Shown here: piece after piece, positions 16,679-25,883 of the stretch
Layout of the letters: every line of letters starts with the position of its first letter
How positions within the stretch are numbered: position 1 is the first letter of the stretch
Assembly: GCA_003427395.1 (NCBI GenBank)
Contig: BFEA01001080.1
Location: 78,000 to 103,882 of the forward strand
Source of the DNA: Chara braunii
Taxonomy: Eukaryota; Streptophyta; Charophyceae; Charales; Characeae
DNA length: 25,883 bases
Direction: 5' to 3'
Made by a program: the position numbers and the translations under genes
The notes under the pieces: model-generated
What the model was told of the DNA's origin: nothing
Databases searched by the model: none
What the model saw: the letters and a program-made list of their open reading frames with translations, nothing else

Positions 16679-17098
16679 ATGGCGAAAAAGAGAATCAATC
16701 AGGAAGGAAGTTTCACTTCGGAAGGCAGTCAGTTTCACAGTGAACCATCTACATTCTCATTGCAAGACTCAGACATTTTTCAATCTACAGTGAGAACGAC
16801 TGGTTAGAAGACAACAAAAAAACGAGTTCTTGTTTCACTTTCGATCTTCTGTGTGCCAATTCGTAATACTTTTTGGGTTGTGGCCTTCGCAAATTTTGAA
16901 AGCATACCTAATTTAGTAAGCCTTTTATTCCTCGATACTCCTATGCATATTGTTACGCCCACCTTGATTCGTACTGCTATCTCCAATAAATTTTCATTCC
17001 GCATGATTTCGGATGTTGTCATGGTTCGTATGATTGTTGATAACCGCGAAATCAAAGGTAAGAGGATTAATTACTTTGTATCCCTGATGGATGTTTGA
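16679..17098 (+). pseudogene. ORF1/gag-like frame with one internal stop
   Basis: ATG at 16679 opens MAKKRINQEGSFTSEGSQFH... A TAG at 16805 interrupts it, and the same frame continues through KTTKKRVLVSLSIFCVPIRN, TFWVVAFANFESIPNL and VVMVRMIVDNREIKGKRINY to TGA at 17096. In all there are about 138 sense codons plus the stop. The WVVA...LFLDTP...IVDNREIKGKRI layout resembles the VVAVQMSLDALL...VNFDIDPAARDNMKGKI part of the pseudogene at 14460-16260. Both may be DUF4283-like ORF1 domains of plant-type LINEs, and a LINE ORF2 follows 287 bp downstream. The start lies in sequence shared with the LTR leader, so the N-terminus could instead belong to the LTR element. Confidence 0.5.
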
Positions 17099-17384
17099 TT
17101 CAATGAATGACAGATTGAGCATTTCGAAACAGAAGGGGAATGCCTACTTCCTATCTCATTGTTTACAAAAAGATAGCGTCAAGAATTTATGTCGAGTCTA
17201 AATCCCGTTCTTAAAAACGGCGGAGTGTCTACTTGAACTGGAATCACGTTTTCCACAAGATGAGAAAATAAACCCTTAGTTTATCAAGATACCCTTAGTT
17301 ACTCTCTTGCGGACAGAGATCCCTACCCCAAATCCCTCTCGCGTCGAACATGTGGCGGGAGGTGAAACGAACACGATGTAGTTT

Positions 17385-18060
17385 ATGAAAAAACTCAGAT
17401 TTGTGAGTTTGAATTTACGAGGTTTGGGTGACATATAAGGAACTTAAAAAAAAAACACGATTGAAATCATATTTCGATAGCCATAACATTCGCATCGCAT
17501 GTCTTCAAGAAACTAAGTTATTTGAAGAAAAAATTAATGTCATAGGTCGTTAGTAGGACGGATCACAATTGTGGTCCCCAACAATCGGCTAAAGAGGGCG
17601 TTGGTATTCTCATCCACATAAACTTAGATGTTGAAATTGTGGACTACTATGCTGACCTGTAGTGACAGTGAGGTTGGATAAAGTTACTAATCAATGAGAA
17701 AAAATGGTTGATCGATTCTATTTATATCCTTACCCATCCTCGCCTTCAAACCATTTTTTTTATGATTTGTTATATGTTTGTTTAATAGTGAAAGAACGAT
17801 TATAAATGGGGATTAAAACTCCTCCTTGGATGTCTTCACCTCCTCCCAAACATTAAACTGCCTCATAGATAAAATCTCTCTCACTCAATTAATGAAAAAC
17901 TTTGAATTAATAGACCCATACCGACTCACATACCTCAATGAGAACCACTTCACAGGGTTTTCAAACCCAAGAGAAAATGTGAGTGTTGTCAGTAGACGTT
18001 TATATTATTTTTTAACTTCACAGGAACTGTGAGATTCTATTATAGAATCTCATAAGTTTC
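17385..18060 (+). pseudogene. LINE ORF2 endonuclease domain (broken)
   Basis: ATG 17385 begins MKKLRFVSLNLRGLGD, the usual first strand of the APE-type endonuclease (N-x-RGL). After a frameshift, IRIACLQETKL (from 17488) carries the catalytic-glutamate motif QETK. A further frame gives EGVGILIHINLDVEIVDYYA near 17590-17660. The GDFN motif near 17808 reads Gly-Asp-stop-Asn (GGG GAT TAA AAC). The same frame then stays open from 17817 to 18032 (SLDVFTSSQTLNCLIDKISL ... ENHFTGF), matching the distal endonuclease region. At least three frame changes and several stops rule out activity. In the living element this domain nicks target DNA to prime reverse transcription. Confidence 0.75.
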
Positions 18061-18196
18061 ACATCCAATGTCTGACCACAAACCCGTCTTAATGGCAGTA
18101 TTGGAGGACGTGGTATTTTTTTGTTTTAGCACACAAAATCTTGAAGATGATGGTTTGGTAGAATGAATGTGAAAGTTATGGGAAAGTTGGAATGAA

Positions 18197-19058
18197 GCCC
18201 GTTCCTCATTCGGGTCAATGGCACAATGGTGAAAAAATGGTTCGCATATTTTCTCTAACCTACTTTAGGTATTCTCAAGAATAAAAAGATATCATTAGAA
18301 CAAATAGGAGAAGACCCTAAAAAAAATGATTATATACGCTGAACTGAGAATGTCTCAACACCCAATCTCTAACCTGGTATGAGGGAAGGAAAAGGCGAAG
18401 TTAACTACGGAATGGTACAATTTCCAAAAAAATAAAATAAAACTGTAGGGCGAGAGGTTGCAAGTCAAATGTATTATTGTCTATAATAGTATGACAAAAG
18501 CGTGGTTTCAAAAGTTGATACATCGACATTCAACAGTTTCGCTGAGATAACTATGTCATCCATTCGATCATTTGGCACCAAGAACAAAAAAAACAATTGA
18601 ATTATGCAGTTATGTTGTTACTTATTATAATGATATTTTAACATCATGACTGCAAGGAGCCAATATCGTCAGCAACCTCCACCTATTCAGTTATCATTGG
18701 CAACATACCACACTTCGATTATATAAATCTGATATACTCGATATGGACCGCCTATTCATTATCGAAGAAGCAAATGAAACGCTTAAGGTCGTGTCAAAAG
18801 AAAAAGTTCCCGGGGATGATGATCTACCAATGAATTATACTTCACGATTTGGGGTCACGCAAGAGAAGAGAAGGCAAAACTGTATAACGATGTCTTCATT
18901 GGAGGCAAATTGTTCATAAGTATATGCAAAAGTATTATTTCAGTCATGTTTAAAAAAATAAATATAGTAGAAATACAGAATTGAAGATCAAGTTCAGTGC
19001 TCAATGTCTCATATAAACTTTTGGCAAAAATAATGGTCATACGTCTGCGTTACCACCT
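18197..19058 (+). repeat. 862-bp tandem duplication, copy 1
   Basis: From GCCCGTTCCTCATTCGGG at 18197 to just before the same words at 19059. It covers the endonuclease-RT linker and the N-terminal RT fingers. It reads LV-stop-GKEKAK where copy 2 keeps LVWRKEKAK, but it keeps KEKVPGDDDLP (about 18799-18831), close to the RT consensus KAPGxDGLP, where copy 2 has KEKALRDDGLP. Differences from copy 2 are mostly transitions. Confidence 0.9.
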
Positions 19059-19920
19059 GCCCGTTCCTCATTCGGGTCAATGACACAATGGTGAAAAAAT
19101 AGTTCGCATATTTTCTCTAACCTACTTTCGGTATTCTCAAGAATAAAACATATCATTGGAACAAAGAGGAGAAAACCCTAAAAAAAATGATTATATACGC
19201 TAAACTGAGAATGTCTCAACACCCAATCTTTAACCTGGTGTGGAGGAAGGAAAAGGCGAAGTTAACTACGGAATGGTACAATTTCCAAAAAAAGAAATTA
19301 AAATTGCAGGGCGAGAGGTTGCAAGTCAAATGTATTACTGTCCATAATAGTATGACAAAAGCGTGGTTCCAAAAGTTGATACATCGACATTCAACAGTTT
19401 CGCTGAGATAACTATGTCATCCATTGGATCATTTGGCACAAAGAACAAAACAAACGATTGAATTATGCAGTTATGTTGTTACTTATTATAATGATATTTT
19501 AACATCATGATTGCAAGGAGCCAATATCGTCAGCAACCTCCACCTATTCAGTTATCATTGGCAACATACCACACTTCGATGACATAAATCTGATATACTC
19601 GCTATGGACCGCCTATTCACCATCGAAGAAGCAAATGAAACGCTTAAGGTCATATCAAAAGAGAAAGCTCTCAGGGATGATGGTCTACCAGTGAATTATA
19701 CTTCACGATTTGGGGTTACGCAAGGGAAGAGAAGGCAAAACTGTATAACAATGTCTTCACTGGAGGCAAATTGTTCATAAGTATGCGCAAAAGTATTATT
19801 TCAGTCATGTTTTTAAAAAAAATATAGTGGAAATACATAATTGAAGATCAATTTCAGTGCTCAATGTCTCATATAAACTTTTGACAAAAATAATAGTCAT
19901 ACGTTTGTGTTACCACCTGC
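19059..19920 (+). repeat. 862-bp tandem duplication, copy 2
   Basis: Starts GCCCGTTCC at 19059 and ends at ACCACCTGC (19920), followed by CCGATTTAGTCC. The CCG shared at the start of the copies and after the second one is junction microhomology. In the first 300 or so aligned bases I count about 20 differences from copy 1, mostly transitions. A 74-codon frame, MIIYAKLRMSQHPIFNLVWR..., is still open at 19187-19411. Confidence 0.9.
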
Positions 19921-20708
19921 CCGATTTAGTCCAACCAGACCCAGTTGCCTTTGTTTCAGGAAAATTCATATTTACTAACATTGTTACTGCAGTTGAAATG
20001 CTATAAATGGTTTACATCGAAGACCTAAACTATTTATTTAATCTTACTGCTAGATATCGAGAAAGCTTATGATAGGATGAATTGGTCTTATATGCCCAGA
20101 ATGTTAAAAGTCATGGGAGTGGGGTAAAATGTTTTGTACTTGGGTTGTTGCCCTGTACATGATGTTTAGAACAACAATAATGATTGATGGAAGATTATTC
20201 AATGAATTTTTCTTAACCCGATCCTTGAGGCAGGGTTGTCTATTGGTTCCACTTCTATTCATCATGCAAATGAAGGGTCTGCTAAATAGCATCTGAAGGC
20301 ACTCAGATATTCATAGTTTCTCCAACAACCCCACATACTATAAGGTAAAAACATTAGCCGATGATTTGTTCGCAGTGGTCGTTAATAATATCAAATCACT
20401 GAAAGCACTAAAATCATGTCTTGATCAATATACCACCCTTTCAGAGGTTTCAGTAAACTGGCATAATCTTGTCTTCATCCTTCCCTCCTCGTTCAACATG
20501 CTTGTTGAATGGGGGAGAAGGAATCAATGAATCCCGATCTGAGCGGTTTTTAGGGGTACAAACTTCTCTACTGTCATGCAAGGCTGATCAGGATGATCTA
20601 CTACTTCATAAATCCCTCCACAGAATTGTGACATGGGACAAAGCACCCCACCTCTCCCTGTTTGGAAGAGACATGGTTATCAACAGTGCCCTGTTCGCCC
20701 TGTTCTGA
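19921..20708 (+). pseudogene. LINE ORF2 reverse transcriptase palm and thumb (broken)
   Basis: After the duplicated fingers, FIFTNIVTAVEML leads to motif A, LLLDIEKAYDRMNW (catalytic Asp codon at 20053-20055). A frameshift near 20120 follows, then TRSLRQGCLLVPLLF (from about 20216), the conserved RQG block. The catalytic motif C reads LADDL (20354-20368) where YADD or FADD is usual; both aspartates are kept. SCLDQYTTLSEVSVNW follows. A 79-codon frame, 20469-20708, carries FLGVQTSLLS and PHLSLFGRDMVINSALFALF, the thumb motif of L1-type enzymes. Stops and frameshifts make it inactive. Confidence 0.85.
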
Positions 20709-21760
20709 CTTGAAGGGACGGTGAAAGTCTTTGGCAAACAATTCTACAATGTGATAAAAAGAAGAACTGCAAATTTTTTCCGCAGGCCATATGCAAGAGA
20801 TGAGGACTCATTCCTATCCTAAGTCGCATGGGAGATCTTGTGTCTACCACGGGACCAAGGAGGACTAAGAATCATGAATCCCAAAAGTCAAAATGAGGCA
20901 AATGGATTATAAATGTTGCTCTATAATACCCCGAATCCCATTGGGTAATTTCGACATAACATATATTGGCGAAAGAGTGAAATCTAACCATACCAACTGA
21001 TATGTGGACGTTCTTTTTGCTATACTCCTATCAACGTAGACTCATCATATCCCCTTTCTGGAAAGTGAATGCACAAGCTTGGAAGACTTTGAGGTCAGAC
21101 ATATGCGTGGAACCGGAGACTAAAACAAAAGTATTCAACCAACCATTGTTTGAAAACCCTCACATTCACTTGCCCTATGAAGATTGGATTAAAGTGGACA
21201 TAGCAACAGGTAACTTTGAAAAAACATGGATTGAAAAACGAATCATTCGGATAAGAGACATCTGAGACAATCTACTTGGTTGTTGGAAACCAGAAAATGA
21301 CTTCAAAACTACCATTGGACAAGTCAAAGGACTAACCAAGAAACGAAGCTCGATTATAATGGCAATCCCTCATAAATGGAAAAACCTACAAGATTCCACC
21401 CTGACAGATCCGCCTAGTACATAGTACAACACAAACATGCCGGAAAAATCCCTCTGCATTTGGAAACCGGTCCAAATTCAAGTTCAAGATGATAAGAAAC
21501 AAATATTCCAAGGTTTGTCTGTGTCGGATGACTACTCTCTAAATCAACTGGAATCGGAATCTCAACCACCTATGTCATTTCCCCTTATACAGATTAGAGT
21601 GTTTGAAGACCTCAACATTAAAGGTAGTCCTTAAGGTATAAGACCTGTCATTGAATTGAAATTGAACCTGACAAATAGGAATGGAGGGTTGCATGTAAGG
21701 CGGATCAGAGTGTTTGTCTTCTAGACTACACACAGAAAGTGGGGCATGGCCTAAATCCAC
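20709..21760 (+). pseudogene. LINE ORF2 C-terminal region (broken)
   Basis: Continues with IKRRTANFFRRPYARDEDSF, VAWEILCLPRDQGGLRIMNP and KSQNEANGL, typical of the post-RT part of plant LINE ORF2. An 87-codon open stretch follows at 21002-21265 (AWKTLRSDICVEP..., DWIKVDIATGNFEKTWIEKR) and another at 21437-21634 (CIWKPVQIQVQ...). Near 21698-21750, RIRVFVF-stop-TTHRKWGMA resembles the RT-associated zinc-binding domain that closes plant LINE proteins, but its cysteines are not evident. No RNase H motif was seen. Confidence 0.65.
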
Positions 21761-23821
21761 CTGTTAAATCTGATCAGATTGCAACACAAGTCGATGATAA
21801 TCCTTTCTACCAATTGATCCTCATGTTATCTCATCATCTTTTGACAAGTGTTGTCAAGATCTTAAGCTCATTCTTAACCGACATCAAACCTCAATCCTTT
21901 GACTCCTCACCTTGATCTTTACCCCCTCTGCTGTGTGGTTGGTAGAGCATGAAATGATGATTGATATGACATGTCAACGCTGCCAGTGGATGTTTTCGGC
22001 ACAAATACCCTTACAAGGGTATCTGCCCTCGTTTCTGCAAAAGATAGAAGAAAATTTCAATTCGTGATTTGGGCGAGCAATAAGAATTATGATAAATTTT
22101 AAATAGAGAGTGTGTGGGCGTGCTATTTTGAGGAGTTCGTGATTCTTTTTCTTCTTAATGTTATAGAACTGGTACGATTGTCGGTTGATTTTTTTTTTCC
22201 TGATTAAACTAAGGATTAAAAGTTGTTTTCTTTTTATCATTACTTCTGATCGTGGTGCATGTATATGTGGAGGCGGCATTTTTTTGACTGTCGGTACCGC
22301 AAATTTATACGTAGTTATTTTAAAATTTTACTTAAAGGGTTTTGGAGTCCGTATGGCACACGGGCCGTAAAGCGTCGTGATGCGTTTACTTGCCAGGAGG
22401 AATTTTTCCTTGGCTTCGACAGAGGTGTGTGTAGGTCAAGCCATAAGTAGAATCAGGGTCTTTGTGCGATGAGGCACCGACGTTCGGCGGCGGTGGATTT
22501 AATCGATAGGCCAATGAGTGCCCTTGAGGCATTTTGGCAGGTCCACGTCCAACACGTTACCCATTGATAAAGGTTTCTGCAGCTACTAACATCAGCGTTG
22601 GGCCTAGCACGTTTGGTTACAGTGTCGGACTTTCATTAGGCAGCTTCGGGGATAGAGGTCAGTGGTTGGCGATACGAGAATATTAGAGCAGCTTAAAAGA
22701 AGCCAATGGGGTGAGGAGCAGATGGAGTTATCCCTCTTGGTTTTATTGGCAACCTCACCCGTTGGCCTGATCAATGGAGACCGATGGGGTGCCAATGGTT
22801 CCTCTCAATTTTTCCATTTTTTTTCTCTCCTTCTGTCTCCGTTTTTTATTTATTTATTCATTTTTACTTAAAATTTATTTTTCGGGACACAGTACCTGTT
22901 CACTACTGGTTCCGAAACCGGTGTAGAGACTAATTGGTCTAACTCGGCTGACACACCTACGAACTGTTGAAAAACAAACCTGTTTTTGGATCATAATTTT
23001 TACAAATTTTACCGAACCTACCAACTGTAGTTAAATTTTAATCATTCCTTATAACTTTTAGAAAATGTTGACAGTAAAATTCATAACCATTACTGCAAGG
23101 TACAACATAATTATTTTCTTTAATTAAATAATCATTTTATAGTAAAATCATATTATTAATTTTAAATTTTCATTCAATCTTTAAAAATGTCATTCTAATT
23201 TTAAAATTTTTCGTCTTACTTAAAAACTTTCACTCCAATAATGGGGTATCCCTTCTTATTTGAACTGCATACTAGAGATGAAATGAAAGTTTGGATGAGT
23301 TAATGAAATATTTTAATTGGACTGTCATTCTATATAAGGATTTTTTATCATAAGTAAGTTAATACAATATAAATTATATGATATTTTTTGTAGTAGAATA
23401 AAAGTTTAATTAAAATATTTCATAAACTCGTTAAAACTTTGATTTCATCTTTAATAAATAAATGTAGTTGAAAGGGAAAACTCATATTTAGACGGTAACT
23501 TATTAAATAAAACTAAAAATTTTAGAATTGGACGAACAATGAAATTATAATTTATAAATGTTAAGGATTTTTTTTTTTTGAATGTTTTTTTTATCTTTAA
23601 TTTTCCTTGGGAAGTTTTCAGTTGTAAAAGTTTTCATGCAAGTTGTTTTTATAGCCTTCGGACTTACAACGATTAATGATCTTATCCGTATAGCTTCTGT
23701 TCTTAAACAACTATTAATGGGTGCAAAAAGTGAAAATATTTTGAAACTTTTTGAATAATTTCAAATACGTTTTAGAAACATGAGTTATATGAAAATTCAC
23801 ATTATACTTAAAACCTATCGT
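21761..23821. other. AT-rich stretch without recognised gene
   Basis: 21995-22034 resembles 1315-1354 and contains the hairpin ATACCCTT-ac-AAGGGTAT (22005-22022). TTCCGAAACCGGTG occurs at 22910-22923 and again at 24972-24985. From about 22800 the sequence is strongly AT-rich with many short A and T runs. ORFs are short and without signature. Confidence 0.5.
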
Positions 23822-24500
23822 CTTAACCCCAAAACAAGGTATGTACCTTGTATTCATGTGAGCTATGAAATAGGAGTTACTATTAGAAAGTGTTATTACA
23901 TTTTCATATAAAAGGTACTCTCAAAGGTACATACGTTATATTTGGTGTACCTTGTCTAAGATATATAAGGGTTATTATTGTTATTATTTTTTACACTATC
24001 GGTAGTAGAGGACCGATGTGTTATTATGATATGAACAATCCTTGTGGGAGGATTTCTCCAGGTATCATTGTAGTGGATGTTATCTATTACTAAAACATTA
24101 CACTTGGCGGAAATAAGGTTCACCATCAGTTCGATAAGGTAACAACACAACAAGCAGAAGAGGATAATATTTATTGCCTTCTTACAAAGATTCTCGTTGA
24201 AGGACAAAATATCCTCCTTTTGTCAGAATATAAAGATAAAACTTGTAAACTGATATATATATCGTTAAACAGAGTTCTCCGATAAGCCGTAGACAGAAAG
24301 CAAAAGGAGGACAATAAATGAGGGCGGTGACAGACTGTTTCGTCGGGTTTTCACCGGCTCATCAAGAGGTTGAACCCTCAACAGTTTGCAAAATATATAT
24401 ATGTATATATTCCCTCTCATTCGGAAAGTTGGACCCTAAAATTTGTTATACAAGGTACGTACCTTGTATTCATATACAATGTACATACCTTGGTTTTAAG
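23822..24500. mobile_element. candidate MITE with ~35-bp terminal inverted repeats
   Basis: The left end (CTTAACCCCAAAACAAGG then TATGTACCTTGTATTCAT) is matched by the reverse complement of the right end (CTTAAAACCAAGGTATGT then ACATTGTAT). An 18-bp palindrome, ACAAGGTACGTACCTTGT, lies just inside the right end (24450-24467). A one-mismatch copy is at the left (23834-23851). There is no transposase. Target-site duplication is unclear and the inverted repeats need gaps to align, so this is tentative. Confidence 0.4.
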
Positions 24501-25631
24501 CTAAAAGGCTAGTAGGAGTCACAAAGGACAGTGGACAAAAAGTGAAATTAGAGTCTGACTTATGCTAACCCAACAGAATAGATTCTTTGCATCATCAAAA
24601 AATCGTCAGCGACTATTCAAAAACAAAAAAAGACGAAAATGGTAATAGATTTAAAAAAAGGGAGCAAAAGAATGTAAAGAAGGAAATACAGAAGTACCAA
24701 AAAAACAAAGTTTAAGGAAAAGGTTGCAAAAGTTAATAATAGAGTAGATATGAAAAAAAAAAAAAAAACATAAGAAAAAAAAAATAATATGCAATAGTAA
24801 ACTTAGTTTTACTTCATAAATATTGTAAAGGCAAAGACATTAAGAGATTGTAAGAGGAGGAAAAATGTTTGTAAACTAAGTTATTATGAGCAGTTTAGGT
24901 AACAAACTAATTACAGAGTAATATTTGTTCAAACCTTAAAAAATATAAAAAAAAATTGGAGCTTAATCTACTTCCGAAACCGGTGATTTGAACCTTAAAA
25001 ATGCAAGTACATTCTAACTGTTTCCTAATTTTATAAGTTTTAAAAATTTGTTAAAACTTTAGTTAGTATGACAAAATTGAGGTTTTAACTTTAAAGAATA
25101 ACATTAAAACTTAAAAAAAATGTTTAAATAATTTGGTTGAGTAAATATTTTTTGTCAAATTATCACCAACTTTGGGTTTCAATCCACAATCCGGCCTCAT
25201 TGAATTTATTCACGATCGAAATGCCAAAATCTGTGCTGAGAGTTATTAGAACTCGCTCACAATTTGAACTCTCAAAGGTCAGAGAGTCCCCAACTTGCAA
25301 AATCTTAAATTTCGACGGTGCTTTGCCATGATATTTAAACTACCTTGAAATTCGCGAGTCCACCTCAAGTACAAACAAAGTGTCAAGGTATTAGGTAGTG
25401 ACGCCTTTTACTTTTGTTAAGTTGGAGAGTGCAGTGTTGGAGAGAAAATGAAGCGAGAGAGTAAATTTCAAGAGTTTAAAGGGTTTAATAACTTTTAAAT
25501 TTATCCCATAAATTTTTAAGAGTTGAGATTAGTCGAGTGAGACTCTTTGCCTCATTCAATGATTAAAAAATTACTTAAATTTGAAGGGAAAATATAAATT
25601 TTGGAATTTAAGAGTTCAATGTGGCAACCTT
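24501..25631. other. AT-rich stretch, nothing recognised
   Basis: A-rich low complexity, including a 16-base A run near 24753-24768. The 64-codon ORF at 25137-25331 has no known domain and starts from a non-ATG codon. Confidence 0.55.
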
Positions 25632-25733
25632 TAGTGACCTGGGTTCACTTGTTTGGCCGGGCCAAAAAGAAACAATATGCTAGGCTACCATAGTGACCTG
25701 GGTCCACTTGTTTGGCTGGGCCAAAAAGAAACA
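25632..25733 (+). repeat. two direct 43-bp repeats, 59 bp apart
   Basis: TAGTGACCTGGGTTCACTTG at 25632 and TAGTGACCTGGGTCCACTTG at 25691 each continue into TTTGGCCGGGCCAAA (or TTTGGCTGGGCCAAA) and AAAAGAAACA. Each contains a 7-bp hairpin, TTTGGCC/GGCCAAA; the one change in unit 2 leaves a G-U pair. Confidence 0.75.
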
Positions 25734-25883
25734 AAAAAATAAAAATAATAAATAAAAAATATTTAAAAATTTTAATTTTTGTTTTAAATTTCGTAAGGAA
25801 TTTTGGTGTGACCCTGAAGCAAAAGTTGCTCAATTAATTTTTCTGCATAACATAGTTTGTTTTCGGATTTTTTTTTTTTTTTT
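25734..25883. repeat. AT-rich low complexity ending in poly-T
   Basis: A/T-rich sequence (AAATAAAAAATATTTAAAAA type) that ends in fifteen T bases (25869-25883) at the window edge. Confidence 0.8.

Larger units (their letters stand above)
16679..21760 (+). mobile_element. decayed LINE-type (non-LTR) retrotransposon
   Basis: In order on the plus strand: an ORF1-like frame, an apurinic-type endonuclease, a reverse transcriptase with L1-type motifs, and a cysteine-poor C-terminal part. All are broken by stops and frameshifts. The length, about 5 kb, is increased by an 862-bp tandem duplication. No poly-A tail or target-site duplication was identified at the 3' side, and the 5' side abuts LTR leader sequence. 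Domain order and motifs match the L1/plant LINE group. Confidence 0.8.

Noticed and set aside
22340-22450. Possible CWC27 exon 2 around GGAGTCCGTATGG and AGGAGGAATTTTTCC
   Set aside because: Translation in all three frames does not give the expected R-N-F-x-Q-L-C sequence.
21761-22500. A 3' LTR closing an LTR-LINE chimera
   Set aside because: No GGGGTATACCCC palindrome, ACTGG run or GGGTCCG-ACA terminus is found after the LINE.

Overview
This window looks like repeat-rich nuclear DNA from a eukaryote, most likely a streptophyte (a land plant or charophyte-type green alga). The only host-gene sequence I recognise is the first coding exon of the spliceosomal cyclophilin CWC27/CYP57 (10995-11102, + strand). 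Its 36 residues read like the plant form of the family, and it ends on a clean GTAAGT donor. I do not see exon 2 downstream, so the gene either has a first intron of more than 14 kb or is a fragment. The genus is not resolvable by eye. There are no prokaryotic operons, CRISPR arrays, rRNA genes or intact tRNA genes.

Layout. 1-745 carries the leader, primer-binding site and LTR of a minus-strand LTR retrotransposon that runs off the left edge. 746-10940 is a patchwork of small repeats: a 29-bp tandem array (854-1076), a 336-bp foldback hairpin (1774-2109) with a shorter relative (7970-8160), two tRNA-related SINE-like units (2157-2695), a cluster of perfect hairpins (3433-3553), a degenerate minisatellite (3897-4392), a second foldback (7385-7607), a minus-strand ORF broken by a tandem duplication (about 8640-9117), and many microsatellites. 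10995-11102 is the CWC27 exon. 11103-14459 is intron-like sequence with simple repeats and a G-box decamer array.

14460-16260 is a decayed ORF1/gag-like gene with a zinc-knuckle-like tail. A solo LTR (14833-15284) sits in it, and the reading frame resumes exactly across the target-site duplication. 16324-16543 is a second LTR fragment of the same family, in the opposite orientation, with its primer-binding site. It is followed at once by another ORF1-like frame (16679-17098) and then a long, badly decayed LINE-type ORF2 (endonuclease, reverse transcriptase, C-terminal domain; 17385 to about 21760). That ORF2 contains an 862-bp tandem duplication. 21761-25883 is very AT-rich sequence with one candidate MITE and a few short repeats.

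Base composition changes from moderate GC on the left to AT-rich right of about 16.6 kb. Apart from the CWC27 exon, what is recognisable is transposable-element sequence in various stages of decay. The most informative signals are structural: hairpins conserved by compensatory changes between repeat copies, and insertion or duplication junctions that can be read to the base. I found no convincing new multigene system.
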